Notes under the pieces: generated by a model
What the model was told of the DNA's origin: nothing
What the model saw: the letters and a program-made list of their open reading frames with translations, nothing else
Database searches by the model: none
Program-made: the position numbers and the translations under genes
Shown here: piece after piece, positions 1-11,034 of the stretch
How positions within the stretch are numbered: position 1 is the stretch's first letter
Layout of the letters: each line of letters starts with the position of its first letter
Assembly: GCF_002926165.1 (NCBI RefSeq)
Contig: NZ_MAGP01000013.1
Location: forward strand, 53,139 to 117,138
Reading direction: 5' to 3'
DNA: 64,000 bases
Origin: Micromonospora chalcea
Lineage (GTDB): Bacteria; Actinomycetota; Actinomycetes; Mycobacteriales; Micromonosporaceae

Positions 1-91
1 CGGTCTCCGGACGGCGTACCCGGCTGAGTGACCTGGAACACCGCCGCCAGAGCTGAGCCGATCGCCCCTTTCGCGTATCGGTTCGTGGTCC

Positions 92-97
92 TACCGT
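92..97 (+). promoter_or_regulatory. putative -10 box, leaderless LysR gene
   Basis: TACCGT lies exactly 6 nt before the ATG at 104, so transcription would begin at or beside the start codon. There is no Shine-Dalgarno sequence. The same spacing recurs at several other genes in this window. No clear -35 is visible. Inference from sequence only. Confidence 0.4.
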
Positions 98-103
98 CAC
101 GGT

Positions 104-1090
104 ATGGATCTGGAGCTGCGACACCTGCGTGTGGTCTGCGCGATCGCGGAGACGGGGAGCGTCACCAAGGCCGCCTCGGCGCTCGGCCTGGCCCAGCCGG
201 CGTTGACCGCCCAGCTTCAGCGGATCGAACGGGCGCTGGGCGGGCCGCTGTTCGAACGGGACCGCCGCGGCGCCCGCCCGACCGCGCTGGGCGAACTGGT
301 GCTGGACCGGGCGCGGGTGCTGCTGCCGGCGATGAAGGGCCTGCGGGACGAGGCGGCCCGGATGGCCGGCGCGGGCGACCCGCTGCGCCGCTACCGCTTC
401 GGCGGGGTGAACAGCCCGATCATGGGCCGGCTGGTGCACCGGCTCGCCGCCGAGCGGCCGGACGCGCAGATCACCACGTACGCCTCGTGGTCGGTGGACG
501 AGCTGGCGCAGATGGTGGCCGGCGGCCGGCTCGACTTCGCCCTCACCGGGGTGTGCGGCGACTCGACGCCGTCGGCGGGGTTCGGGCTGAGCTGGCGGGA
601 GGTGGCGGTGGAGCCGATCTGCGTGCTGCTGCCGCAGAGCCACCCGCTGGCCGGTCGCGCCGAGATCGACCTGGTCGACCTGAGTCACGAGCGGTGGGTG
701 GCCGCGCCGGGCGACGGCTGCTTCGGCGACTGCTTCGCCGCCGCGTGCGCCCGCGCCGGCTTCACCCCCAAGAAGGTGTACGAGGCGGACGTGCGGGCCG
801 CCCTGGAGCTGGTGGACGCGGGCGAGGCGGTGGCGTTGTGCCAGGCCACGTTCCGGCCGGTCGCCGGGCTGGTCACGCGGCGGCTGGCCGGTTCGCCGCT
901 GCGCTGGCGGCTGCTGCTCGGCTGGCACCCGGACGTGCCGGCGGCCGCGGTGGCCGACCCGGTGCTGGCGGCGGCGGTGGCGGCGTACACGGACGCGCTG
1001 GCCAACCATCCCGACTATCTGGGCTGGTTGCTGGCGCACCCGGAGTTCGGCGTGCAGCCCAACGGCACCGGCGGGGTGCGAATCGCCTGA
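104..1090 (+). CDS. LysR-family transcriptional regulator
   Basis: A 328-residue DNA-binding regulator. The N-terminal winged helix-turn-helix (about residues 1-60, starting MDLELRHLRVVCAIAETGS) is a textbook LysR domain, with the recognition region around AASALGLAQPALTAQLQRIE. Residues about 90-300 form the LysR effector-binding fold. The length is normal for the family. The ATG has no ribosome binding site but lies 6 nt after TACCGT, so the mRNA may be leaderless. No divergent partner gene is visible within the window upstream, so its target and effector cannot be named. Family assignment is firm; function beyond regulation is unknown. Confidence 0.93.
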   Translation: MDLELRHLRVVCAIAETGSVTKAASALGLAQPALTAQLQRIERALGGPLFERDRRGARPTALGELVLDRARVLLPAMKGLRDEAARMAGAGDPLRRYRFGGVNSPIMGRLVHRLAAERPDAQITTYASWSVDELAQMVAGGRLDFALTGVCGDSTPSAGFGLSWREVAVEPICVLLPQSHPLAGRAEIDLVDLSHERWVAAPGDGCFGDCFAAACARAGFTPKKVYEADVRAALELVDAGEAVALCQATFRPVAGLVTRRLAGSPLRWRLLLGWHPDVPAAAVADPVLAAAVAAYTDALANHPDYLGWLLAHPEFGVQPNGTGGVRIA

Positions 1091-1110
1091 ACCCGGGTAA
1101 CACCGGCGAC

Positions 1111-1347
1111 ATGACTGATCTGTATCCGGCCGCCGACCAGCGGGAGCTGCTGCGTCAGGCGGCCACCGCGCACACCACCGCCGCCGCCGAGGTGGAGGCG
1201 TTCCTGCGACGGCTGCCGGAAGTGCCGGACCCGGCCGACGTCACCGAGTACGCCAACCTGCTCAGCCGTGCGGAGCGGGCCCGGGACGACCTGCTGGCCG
1301 CGGCGGACGCGGCCGGGCTGCGGCTGCCCAGCCTGGAGTCGGAGTAG
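1111..1347 (+). CDS. small helical hypothetical protein, 78 aa
   Basis: A short acidic, Ala-rich ORF that starts 20 nt after the LysR stop and ends at a strong terminator. The translation (MTDLYPAADQRELLRQAATA...) predicts two or three amphipathic helices and no membrane segment or cysteine. The ATG at 1111 is preceded by TAACAC and 7 nt, so it may be leaderless, or it may be co-transcribed with the regulator. I do not recognise a family. Coding status is supported by third-position GC bias and clean limits. Confidence 0.6.
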   Translation: MTDLYPAADQRELLRQAATAHTTAAAEVEAFLRRLPEVPDPADVTEYANLLSRAERARDDLLAAADAAGLRLPSLESE

Positions 1348-1388
1348 ACGCCGGCGCCCGGGTGGGTGACCCGCCCGGGCGCCGGCGT
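1348..1388. terminator. bidirectional hairpin terminator
   Basis: A perfect 15-bp stem (1348-1362 pairing with 1374-1388, arm ACGCCGGCGCCCGGG) sits between the convergent stops at 1347 and 1395. There is no T-tract, as is usual in GC-rich actinomycetes. Confidence 0.75.
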
Positions 1389-1394
1389 ACCGGC

Positions 1395-1745
1395 TCATCG
1401 TTCGATCAGGACGTCGTGGCCGAGGTCGAGCAGGGCGTGCCGCCACTCGTCGTCGGCGTTGCCCCGGCGTGGCCGCTGCGCGGTCAGCTCCCGGATCCGG
1501 GTGATCGCCTCGCGCATCACCTCGATGTCCTCCGGCGTGAGGTCCACCTTGCGCTTGCGCAGCACGGCGAGGATCTGCCGGCCGGGTTCGGGCAGGTCGA
1601 GGTCCGGGCCGGGGCCGAACGCCTCCTCCCCCGAGCCGCGGGTCAGCAGCCACTGCCGCAGCGTCTCGGAGGACACGTTCACCTCGGCGTGGAAGTCGTC
1701 CCAGATCACCTCGACCTCGGGGTCGAGTCGCGCCTCGCGTGCCAT
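1395..1745 (-). CDS. DUF3140 domain protein
   Basis: A 116-residue protein (MAREARLDPEVEVIWDDFHA...) matching the DUF3140 family, small actinobacterial proteins of unknown role. It holds a helix-turn-helix-like stretch near SSETLRQWLLTRGSGEEAF followed by a basic region KRKVDLTPEDIEVM. The ATG at 1745 overlaps the upstream stop as TGATG, and GAGGAGG is 4 nt before it, so translation is probably coupled to the 56-residue protein upstream. A GTG at 1748 is an alternative start. A DNA- or RNA-binding function is only a guess. Confidence 0.8.
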   Translation of the reverse strand: MAREARLDPEVEVIWDDFHAEVNVSSETLRQWLLTRGSGEEAFGPGPDLDLPEPGRQILAVLRKRKVDLTPEDIEVMREAITRIRELTAQRPRRGNADDEWRHALLDLGHDVLIER

Positions 1746-1915
1746 CACGCCTCCTCTGCCGGCGGCGGCCCGGATGCCGGCTCGCCCTCGTTCGGTGTGT
1801 GCTGCTTCAGGCCCTCCGGCGGCACCCGCACTCGGGACGGGTTCGCCGTCGGGGCCGCCTCGATCGGCTCACCGGCCCCGATGTCGCCGTCGGGGACCTC
1901 CTCGGGTTCGGTCAT
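1745..1915 (-). CDS. small acidic disordered protein, 56 aa
   Basis: Starts MTEPEEVPDGDIGAGEP and is rich in Pro, Glu and Gly with no predicted fold. The ATG at 1915 is chosen because AAAGGGCGG lies just upstream; a longer frame up to 1981 lacks such a signal. Its TGA overlaps the ATG of the DUF3140 gene by one base. It lies 62 nt downstream of the ClpC-like gene, so the three may share a transcript. No family recognised. Confidence 0.55.
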   Translation of the reverse strand: MTEPEEVPDGDIGAGEPIEAAPTANPSRVRVPPEGLKQHTPNEGEPASGPPPAEEA

Positions 1916-1977
1916 GTCCGCCCTTTCGATCCGTCGGTGACGAGGCGGTCCGGCCCGTGGGAACGGACCGTCGCCGG

Positions 1978-4530
<2,553 letters not shown>

Positions 4531-4627
4531 CGTCCTCCGCAGTCGGTCGGCACGACCGGTACCCGGCACGCGCGGCACGGTCGGCGGTGGCTACCCGGCG
4601 GTCGGCGCGACAAACGCGACCGGATGG

Positions 4628-4633
4628 CAGGCT
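4628..4633 (+). promoter_or_regulatory. possible -10 box of NYN gene
   Basis: CAGGCT precedes the ATG at 4640 by 6 nt, the spacing seen at other apparently leaderless starts here. It departs from TANNNT at the first base, so this is weak. Confidence 0.25.
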
Positions 4634-4639
4634 GAGGGC

Positions 4640-5017
4640 ATGGAGAGCAGACCGCTGCTGGTCGTGGACGGCGCGAACGTGGTGGGCTCGCGCCAGGACG
4701 GCTGGTGGCGGGACCGGGCCGGCGCGGCCGCCCGCCTGCGCGACGCGCTGGCGTCCGTCGGGGAGGCGGGCCTGCCGCCGGAGCTACCCCCGCCGGTGCA
4801 GGTGGTGCTGGTGGTGGAGGGCGCGGCCCGGCACGTCACCTCGGCGCCCGGCGTCGAGGTGGTGTCCGCGCCCGCCTCCGGCGACGACACGGTGGTGGAG
4901 CTGGTGGCCGCCGCGCCGCAGCGGCGGCGGGTGGTGGTCACCGCCGACCGGGAGCTGCGCGAGCGGGTGACCGCGCTCGGCGCGGAGGTACGCGGCCCGC
5001 GCTGGCTCGGCCGCTAG
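4640..5017 (+). CDS. NYN-domain (PIN-like) putative ribonuclease
   Basis: A 125-residue protein starting MESRPLLVVDGANVVGSRQDGWW. The hydrophobic strand ending in VDGANV, then an acidic GDDTVVELV and a VVVTADRELRERV strand-helix unit, match the NYN/YacP branch of PIN-like nucleases. The aspartates in VDGAN, GDD and TADREL would form the metal site. It is divergent from the ClpC-like gene across 109 bp. Substrate RNA is unknown; nuclease activity is inferred from the family. Confidence 0.72.
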   Translation: MESRPLLVVDGANVVGSRQDGWWRDRAGAAARLRDALASVGEAGLPPELPPPVQVVLVVEGAARHVTSAPGVEVVSAPASGDDTVVELVAAAPQRRRVVVTADRELRERVTALGAEVRGPRWLGR

Positions 5018-5191
5018 ATCATCCGGTTCCGTCAACGGGACCGGCGGGCTCGCCGACGGGACCGGCGGCGAGGTCTTCGCGCACGTCAGGGGCACAACCG
5101 GACACGCGGGCGACAACCGCCTGAGGGTGGATGCTCGCCCACTCGTTCCGATGGGTTGTAATGGAGATCTCTTTTGCCCCCAGGAGGTTCC

Positions 5192-5452
5192 GTGGCGAGC
5201 GTCGCCGAGCTGAAGGCCGCCATCGATGTCGCGCTCCAGCAGATCGGTGACGGCCAGACAGCGGTGCAGGCAGCGGGCGAGAAGCTGGCCGAGGCACAGC
5301 AGACCCTGGCCGGCGCGCTGGAGGGCAGCGGCCACGAGACGGTCGAGGCGGCCCAGGCCTCGCTGACACAGGCCAGCCAGGAGCTGGAGGAGTGTCTCGC
5401 CGCGACACTCGTCGCGGTCGAGCAGGCGCAACTCTACGTCGCGACGCTCTGA
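5192..5452 (+). CDS. small helical coiled-coil protein, first gene of the FtsK-like operon
   Basis: 86 residues, almost wholly alpha-helical with heptad-like Ala/Leu/Gln spacing (LAEAQQTLAGALEG...). The GTG at 5192 is chosen because AGGAGG lies 4 nt upstream. Size and helicity recall WXG100-type small proteins, but no WXG motif is present. Its C-terminal half has the same pattern as the N-terminal domain of the next gene product (an A-Q-x-x-L helix, a linker, then E-Q-x-x-x-Y-[LV]-A), so the two look paralogous. It begins an operon of four genes spaced from 9 nt down to overlapping. Function unknown. Confidence 0.8.
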   Translation: MASVAELKAAIDVALQQIGDGQTAVQAAGEKLAEAQQTLAGALEGSGHETVEAAQASLTQASQELEECLAATLVAVEQAQLYVATL

Positions 5453-5461
5453 GGCCGGGCC

Positions 5462-6340
5462 GTGTCCATCGTCGAGGACATCGGCGCCCAGGTCCGCGCC
5501 GCCGCCGAGGACCTGCCCCTCGCCCAGCTCGCCGCCGCGCTGGAGAAGCTCGGCCAGGCGCAGGAGCGGCTGCGCTGGGTACGCCAGGAGTCGGCCGACC
5601 CGATGGGGGTGCCGGAGCTGTCCTCGGCCACCGAGCACGCCGAAACCGCCGGCTACGCGATGCGCGTGGCGCAGGAGCAGCTCACCGCGTACCTGGCCGC
5701 GATCGGGCTGGCCCCCGACGGCGCGCCGCCGGCCCCGCCGGGCGAGCGGCCACCCAAGCACGACACGCCGCGCGGCGAGGCGCCGCCCGCGCCGGGCGCC
5801 GCGCCCGAGCCGGGCGAGCAACCCGCGGTACGGCGCTGGTGGGCGGTACGGGTGGCGGAGCTGACCGGCGGCCGGGAGGGATCGCCCGACGAACCGGACG
5901 AGCGCGTCGGGGACTCCCGGGAGCTGCTGCGCCGGGTGGTCGCCGGGGTCCGCTCCGGTGACCGGGACCGCCTGCACCGCGACCTGCGCGGCGCGCACGC
6001 CGACGTGGGGCTGGGGCTGGCCGCGATCGCCCCGCCGCTGCTGCGCGAGCTGGCCGGTGAGCTGCTCGGCCACCCGCCCCGCGCGGACGACCTGCCCCGG
6101 CTGCGCGGCGCGCTGGAGTCCCGGGTCCGTGACCTGCTGCCCGGCCTGCCGCGGCCGGTGCTGGACACGCTGCTGACCCGGGTGTGCCGGATGCCCCCGC
6201 CGCGCCGCGACGACGACGCGGAGCAGCCGCACGCGGCCGACCCGGCGGTCACCGCCGGCGTGCTCACCGGGGTGCTGCTCGACCGGCTCGGCCGGGACCT
6301 GCCGAAGGACACCGACGAACGGGAGACGTCCCGTGGCTGA
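5462..6340 (+). CDS. hypothetical protein with N-terminal helical domain, FtsK-like operon
   Basis: 292 residues, GTG start 9 nt after the preceding stop. Residues about 1-80 are helical and resemble the 86-residue protein encoded just upstream. About 82-125 is a Pro/Glu/Gly-rich linker, and about 125-290 is a second mostly helical Arg/Leu-rich domain. There is no signal peptide or membrane segment. The stop overlaps the next gene's GTG by 8 nt, so it is translationally coupled to the ATPase. I do not recognise a family; an adaptor role for the ATPase is an inference from architecture. Confidence 0.78.
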   Translation: MSIVEDIGAQVRAAAEDLPLAQLAAALEKLGQAQERLRWVRQESADPMGVPELSSATEHAETAGYAMRVAQEQLTAYLAAIGLAPDGAPPAPPGERPPKHDTPRGEAPPAPGAAPEPGEQPAVRRWWAVRVAELTGGREGSPDEPDERVGDSRELLRRVVAGVRSGDRDRLHRDLRGAHADVGLGLAAIAPPLLRELAGELLGHPPRADDLPRLRGALESRVRDLLPGLPRPVLDTLLTRVCRMPPPRRDDDAEQPHAADPAVTAGVLTGVLLDRLGRDLPKDTDERETSRG

Positions 6341-9005
6341 CGTCCGCACGCAACTGGTGACGCGGGTCCGGGGGATGCTCTCCGAGGCGCTGGGCGCCAC
6401 CCGTACCCGGCTCGCCGCCGCCGAGGCGGAACTGACCGCGAGCCGGGAGCGGCTGGCGCGTACCCGCAAAGCCGCCGCCGCAGTGCCCGCCCGGGTGGGC
6501 GCGGCCCGCGACCGGCGCCTGGCCGAGATCGACGCCCGGCACACCGCCCGCCTCGCGGAGCTGGCCCGCCGGGCCGCCGCCGCGGCGCAGCGGGAGGCGC
6601 CGGGCGCGGCGTCCGCGCCCTGGGACCGCTGGCAGGCCACGCCCGCCGGCCGGTCCGAGCCGCCCGGCGCGCTGCGGGTGGGCACGGTACGCCTGGACGG
6701 CGCCGAGCCGGTGCCGGCGCTGGTCCCGCTGCTCGACGCCGGGCACGCGCACCTGGCCGGCGGCGACCGGGACGGCCTCGCGGCGGTGGTGCCCGCGCTG
6801 CTGCTGCGCTCGGTCGGCCGCGCGGACCCGGGCGCGGTGCGGCTGTACGGCTACGACCCGGAGCACCTGGGCGGCGGGCTGGCCGGATTCGCCCCGCTCG
6901 GCACCGCCGGGCTGCTCACGTTCGTCGGACCGGGTGGCCTGGGCCGGCTGCTGGACGACCTGGTGGAGCAGATCCGCCGGATCAACGCCACGGTGCTGGC
7001 CGGTGAGTACGCCTCGCTGCGCGACCTGGCCGCCGCGACCGGACGCCGCCCGGAGCCGTGGCGGGTGGCGGTGCTGCTCGGCGGTGACGAGCTGTCCCGG
7101 CACGAGCGCGGCCAGCTCGACCGGGTGGTACGCACCGGCGCCGCGTGCGGCGTGCACCTGGTGGTCCGCGGCATCGAGCTACCAGGCGACCCGACCGTCA
7201 CCCGGATCGTGGTCGAGCCGGACGACGCCCGGGTGGCCGGGCTGCCGGTGCGGCTCGACGCGCCGCCGCCACCCGCGCTGGTCACCGAGACCTGCCGCGC
7301 GGTTGCCTCCCGGGTCGCCGCCGGCCCTCCCCCGACGCCGTTCACCGACCTGCTCCCGCCGCCGGACGAGTACTGGCGGGAGGACTCGTCGCACGGGCTC
7401 AGCGCGCCGGTCGGCGAGGGCCCGCACGGGCGGCAGGTGCTGCTCACGCTCGGCGACTACCCGCCGCACGCGCTGATCGGCGGCCCGTCCGGCACCGGCA
7501 AGACCAATCTGATCTTCGCCTGGATCGGCGCGCTCGCCGCCCGCTACTCCCCCGCCGAGCTGGAGTTCTATCTGCTGGACTTCAAGGAGGGCGTGTCCTT
7601 CGCCCGGTTCGCGCAGGGCCGGCGCGACCCGAGCTGGCTGCCGCACATGCGGCTGGTCGGCATCAACGTCAACACCGACCGGGAGTTCGGCCTGGCGCTG
7701 CTGCGCTTCCTCGCCGAGGAGCTGCGCCGCCGCGCCGACGCGGCGAAGAAGCACGAGGTCACCAAGCTCGCCGAGCTGCGCGCGGTGGACCCGGACGGGC
7801 ACTGGCCACGCATCGTGGCCGTGGTGGACGAGTTCCAGGCGCTGCTCGCCGGCCGGGACGTGGTCGCCCGGGAGGCCGCCGACCTGCTGGAGGACCTGGC
7901 CCGGCGGGGCCGGTCGCAGGGCATCCACCTGGTGCTCGCCTCGCAGGACGTACGCGGCATCGAGGCGCTGTGGGGGCGGCCCGCGCTGGTCGCCCAGTTC
8001 ACGCTGCGGATCGCGCTGCCGAAGGCGCTGCGCATCCTGGCCGAGCGCAACGACGCGGCGCAGTCGCTGCCCCGCCACCACGCGGTCATCAACGCCGAGT
8101 CGGGCCTGGCCGAGGGGAACGAGGTGGCCCGCATCCCGTCGGCCAGCGACTGGGAGACGTGGAGCGAGCTTCAGCACCGGCTGTGGCGGATGCGCCCGCA
8201 GGACGCCGCGCCGGCCCGGCTGTTCGACGGCGACGCGATCCCGACGCTGGCCGACGCGCCGGACTTCCGCGCGCTGACCGCGCCGGAGCAGGGCGTCCCG
8301 CGCAACCCGGTGGCGCTGCTCGGCGAGATCATCGACGTGCAGGCCCGCTCGGCGGCGCTGCGGCTGCCCCGCGCCCCGGGCCGCAACCTGGCGGTGCTGG
8401 GCACCCGGGTGGACGAGGCGTGCGCGGTGCTCGACGCCGCCGCCCGCTCGCTGGCCCGGCAGTACCCGCCCGGCGCGGCCCGCTTCTCCATCGCCTGCCT
8501 GGACCCGGACGCCGACCCGGCCGCCCGCGCGCTCTACGAGGACCTGGCCGGGGACGCCTCCTGGTACGACGAGGAGACGGTGCCGGAGCTGATGGCCGAG
8601 GCAGGTGACGGGCTGGGCGCGCCGGGCGCGTCGCGTACCCCGCACTTCCTGCTGCTGTACGCGGTGGACGCGGCCGCGGCGGCGCTGGCCGGCAAGGCCG
8701 GTACGCGCACCGGGCTGGAGCAGCTGCGCCGGATCCTGCACGACGGGCCGGAACGGCGTACGCACGTGCTGGCGTGGTGGCGGGGCGTGGCCCGGATGCG
8801 GGCCGACCTGGGCGGCGCGGGCGCGCGCACGGATCAGATCGGCGCCTGGGTGGCCCTCGACGTGCAGGGCGGTGAGCTGGGCTCCTCGCTGTATCCGGGC
8901 AGCGGCGGGCCGGACTGGTATCCCCGGCCGTGGCGCGGTCTCTACTTCGACCGGGCGGTGCACCGCACCGGACAGGTGATCATCCCTTATGGTCCGTCCC
9001 GATGA
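6333..9005 (+). CDS. FtsK/SpoIIIE-type (HerA-FtsK) ATPase
   Basis: 890 residues starting at a GTG that overlaps the upstream gene. Residues about 1-90 form a coiled coil (AEAELTASRERLARTRKAAA). The single motor domain has Walker A GGPSGTGKTNL near 382 and Walker B VAVVDEFQALL near 496. It then shows the FtsK-type RRGRSQGIHLVLASQDVRG segment. No N-terminal membrane domain and no FtsK gamma domain are present, so this is not the chromosome-segregation FtsK. EccC proteins of type VII secretion have three such domains; this has one recognisable motor. A cytosolic translocase of DNA or protein is likely, its substrate unknown. Confidence 0.85.
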   Translation: MADVRTQLVTRVRGMLSEALGATRTRLAAAEAELTASRERLARTRKAAAAVPARVGAARDRRLAEIDARHTARLAELARRAAAAAQREAPGAASAPWDRWQATPAGRSEPPGALRVGTVRLDGAEPVPALVPLLDAGHAHLAGGDRDGLAAVVPALLLRSVGRADPGAVRLYGYDPEHLGGGLAGFAPLGTAGLLTFVGPGGLGRLLDDLVEQIRRINATVLAGEYASLRDLAAATGRRPEPWRVAVLLGGDELSRHERGQLDRVVRTGAACGVHLVVRGIELPGDPTVTRIVVEPDDARVAGLPVRLDAPPPPALVTETCRAVASRVAAGPPPTPFTDLLPPPDEYWREDSSHGLSAPVGEGPHGRQVLLTLGDYPPHALIGGPSGTGKTNLIFAWIGALAARYSPAELEFYLLDFKEGVSFARFAQGRRDPSWLPHMRLVGINVNTDREFGLALLRFLAEELRRRADAAKKHEVTKLAELRAVDPDGHWPRIVAVVDEFQALLAGRDVVAREAADLLEDLARRGRSQGIHLVLASQDVRGIEALWGRPALVAQFTLRIALPKALRILAERNDAAQSLPRHHAVINAESGLAEGNEVARIPSASDWETWSELQHRLWRMRPQDAAPARLFDGDAIPTLADAPDFRALTAPEQGVPRNPVALLGEIIDVQARSAALRLPRAPGRNLAVLGTRVDEACAVLDAAARSLARQYPPGAARFSIACLDPDADPAARALYEDLAGDASWYDEETVPELMAEAGDGLGAPGASRTPHFLLLYAVDAAAAALAGKAGTRTGLEQLRRILHDGPERRTHVLAWWRGVARMRADLGGAGARTDQIGAWVALDVQGGELGSSLYPGSGGPDWYPRPWRGLYFDRAVHRTGQVIIPYGPSR

Positions 9006-9673
9006 ACGAACCGGTTACCAGTGAGACGTACAGCGCGCAGATCCGCCGGCTCGCCGAGCTGACCGCCCGGGTGGCCGCCCAGCGGGCCGAGGCGCACACC
9101 TGGTACGACCAGCAGGTGGCCGCCGCGGACCGGGCGGTCACCGAGGCCGCCGAGCAGGTGCGGCAGGCCGAGACGGAGGTGGCCGAGGCGTCCCGGATGG
9201 TGGAGCGGGTCGACGGCGAGGTCACTCACCTGTGGACGCAGTTGCGGGCCCGGCTCGGTGTGGGCGCCCGGCGGCTGGGTGACCCGCCCGGCCCGGTACG
9301 CGGGGCCGCCGGTGACCCGGTGCCGCTGCTGCGCGCGGTCCGGGACCTGCTGGAGCGCACCGGCGCCCCGGGTGAGCTGCCCGGCTCGGTGAATCCGCTG
9401 CTGATCGCCTGCGGCATCGGCGGGGCGCTGGTGGCGTACGCGCTGGGGGTGGCGGCGCGAGCGCTGGCGGCCGGCGCCAGCGGTGACCTGGCGGTGGGTC
9501 TGCCGGTGCTGGCGCTGGTGGTGACGCTGCTCGGCCCGGTGATCGGGCTGGCACCCGCACGGCTGCTGGCCGACCGCCGCCACGCGGTGCTGACCCCACG
9601 CCCGATGATCCTGGTGGCCGTCTCCGGCCTGGCGACGACCCTGCTCCTGCTGACGGTGACCTACACCCGCTGA
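9002..9673 (+). CDS. coiled-coil membrane protein, last gene of the FtsK-like operon
   Basis: 223 residues. The first 80 form a charged coiled coil (AEQVRQAETEVAEASRMVE). The C-terminal half has three hydrophobic spans: LLIACGIGGALVAYALGVAA, VGLPVLALVVTLLGPVIGLA and ILVAVSGLATTLLLLTV. The ATG overlaps the ATPase stop as ATGA. It could be the membrane anchor for the soluble FtsK-like motor. No known family is recognised. Confidence 0.8.
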   Translation: MNEPVTSETYSAQIRRLAELTARVAAQRAEAHTWYDQQVAAADRAVTEAAEQVRQAETEVAEASRMVERVDGEVTHLWTQLRARLGVGARRLGDPPGPVRGAAGDPVPLLRAVRDLLERTGAPGELPGSVNPLLIACGIGGALVAYALGVAARALAAGASGDLAVGLPVLALVVTLLGPVIGLAPARLLADRRHAVLTPRPMILVAVSGLATTLLLLTVTYTR

Positions 9674-9695
9674 CCGCCGCCCCTCACCCGCCGCC

Positions 9696-9750
9696 GATCA
9701 TGAGGTTGGCGGCGCGACACGCCGTCGCGCCGCCGGTCAACCTCATGATC
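9696..9750. repeat. GATC-ended intergenic palindrome, type A copy 1
   Basis: Arms GATCATGAGGTTG and its complement (9696-9708 and 9738-9750) enclose a second 10-bp stem GCGGCGCGAC/GTCGCGCCGC. It lies between convergent genes and may also serve as their terminator. A near copy is at 24395-24457. Confidence 0.85.
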
Positions 9751-9756
9751 ATCGGG

Positions 9757-11031
9757 TCAGGCGGGAACCAGGACTGCCTCCTTGAGCAGCCGGCGGGCCA
9801 GCACCAGGCGGTCGGCGTCGTCGTCGAGGCCGGGCAGGTCGCCGACCCTCGTCACCTCGCCGGTGAGCAGCGCGCGCAGCGCCGCCTCGCAGGTGCCGGG
9901 CAGGGTGAGCGTGCGGTCGGGCACGCGCAGCGTGACCCGTCCGTCGGCGGCCGGGGTGAGCTGCCAGCGCAGGCCGCCGCGCACCGCGACCTCGCTGTCC
10001 GCGTTCAGCCGGGCCAGCGCCTCGGCTTGGGCCAGCGGCCGGATCGGCGCCGGGCGGGCGGCCGGCCAGACCCGGGCACGCAGCCGGCCGGCGACCGCCG
10101 CCGGGTCGGCCCGCAGCAGCCAGTCGCGCAGCGCCTCGACGGTCTCGGTCAGCTCCGGCTCGATCGCGTCCGGGTCGGCCAGGTCCAGCCCGAACGGCAG
10201 GCTCGCGCGCAGCCGCGCGTCCTCGGCGGCCAGCGCGAGCAGTTCCTCGACCACCGCGTACCGGGTCAGCGCCCGGATGCCCACGGTCAGGTGCAGCGAG
10301 CTGGACTCCTGCGCCTGGGCGCTGTGCAGCCAGCCGCGCGGCAGGTAGAGCGCGTCGCCCGGAGAGAGCACCACGTCCAGCTCGGGGCGTCCTTCGGCGG
10401 TCGCGGAGACCTCGTCGGCCCGGCCGCCCCACGGCTGGCGCTCCAGCGGGTCGGCCAGCACCGGCGGGTGGATGCGCCAGTGCTTGCGCCCGTCGACCTG
10501 GAGCACGAACACGTCGTGGGTGTCGTAGTGGGTGGCGAAGCCCTGGCTGCCGGCCGGGGTCAGGTAGGCGTTGACCTGCAACGGCTGGGCCAGCGCGGCG
10601 CCCAGGTCGCGGGCGAAGTCGACGATCGCCGGCCAGGTGCGGTGCAGGCCCTGCAACACCAGCGTCGCGCCGTCGGCGTAGAGCGCCAGCACCTTCTCGT
10701 CGAGGACCTGGTCCCCGATCTCGGCGCCCGCGCCACCGCCGCCGGTGTACCGCGCCGCCGGCACGAGCCGGCCGTCCTTGGCGACCCGCAGGAACGGAGT
10801 ACGCAGGCCGCGGCGGCTGAGCAGCTCGTCGGCGTCGGCGGGGCTGAGCAGGTCGGTGAAGCCGTCCGGGCTGGGCAGCTCCGCGGCGCGGGACAGCAGC
10901 GGGCTGCGCCCCCAGTGGTCGGCGGCGAACTTGGCCGGCTCCACCGCTACGCACCGGGCAAGCGCCTCGGCGGCGGAAAGCGGAACCGCCGGGCGGCCGT
11001 GGCCACCCGGCGGGTCGACGTGCGTGCTCAT
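9757..11031 (-). CDS. JmjC/cupin-4 Fe(II)/2-oxoglutarate oxygenase (RoxA/MINA53-like)
   Basis: 424 residues. The cupin fold shows THYDTHDVF followed by QVDGRKHW, giving the HxD iron ligands H168 and D170, with H236 in LPRGWLHSAQ as third ligand. This is the arrangement of ribosomal oxygenases such as E. coli YcfD and human MINA53/NO66, which hydroxylate Arg or His side chains of proteins. The C-terminal 150 residues match the dimerisation/winged-helix region of the family. The gene begins 3 nt after the stop of the acidic repeat protein, so that protein is a natural candidate substrate. Family assignment is firm; substrate is inferred. Confidence 0.85.
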   Translation of the reverse strand: MSTHVDPPGGHGRPAVPLSAAEALARCVAVEPAKFAADHWGRSPLLSRAAELPSPDGFTDLLSPADADELLSRRGLRTPFLRVAKDGRLVPAARYTGGGGAGAEIGDQVLDEKVLALYADGATLVLQGLHRTWPAIVDFARDLGAALAQPLQVNAYLTPAGSQGFATHYDTHDVFVLQVDGRKHWRIHPPVLADPLERQPWGGRADEVSATAEGRPELDVVLSPGDALYLPRGWLHSAQAQESSSLHLTVGIRALTRYAVVEELLALAAEDARLRASLPFGLDLADPDAIEPELTETVEALRDWLLRADPAAVAGRLRARVWPAARPAPIRPLAQAEALARLNADSEVAVRGGLRWQLTPAADGRVTLRVPDRTLTLPGTCEAALRALLTGEVTRVGDLPGLDDDADRLVLARRLLKEAVLVPA

Positions 11032-11034
11032 GTG

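Noticed and set aside
6333..9005. Chromosome-segregation FtsK
   Set aside because: No N-terminal membrane helices and no C-terminal gamma domain, and the operon partners are unrelated to division.
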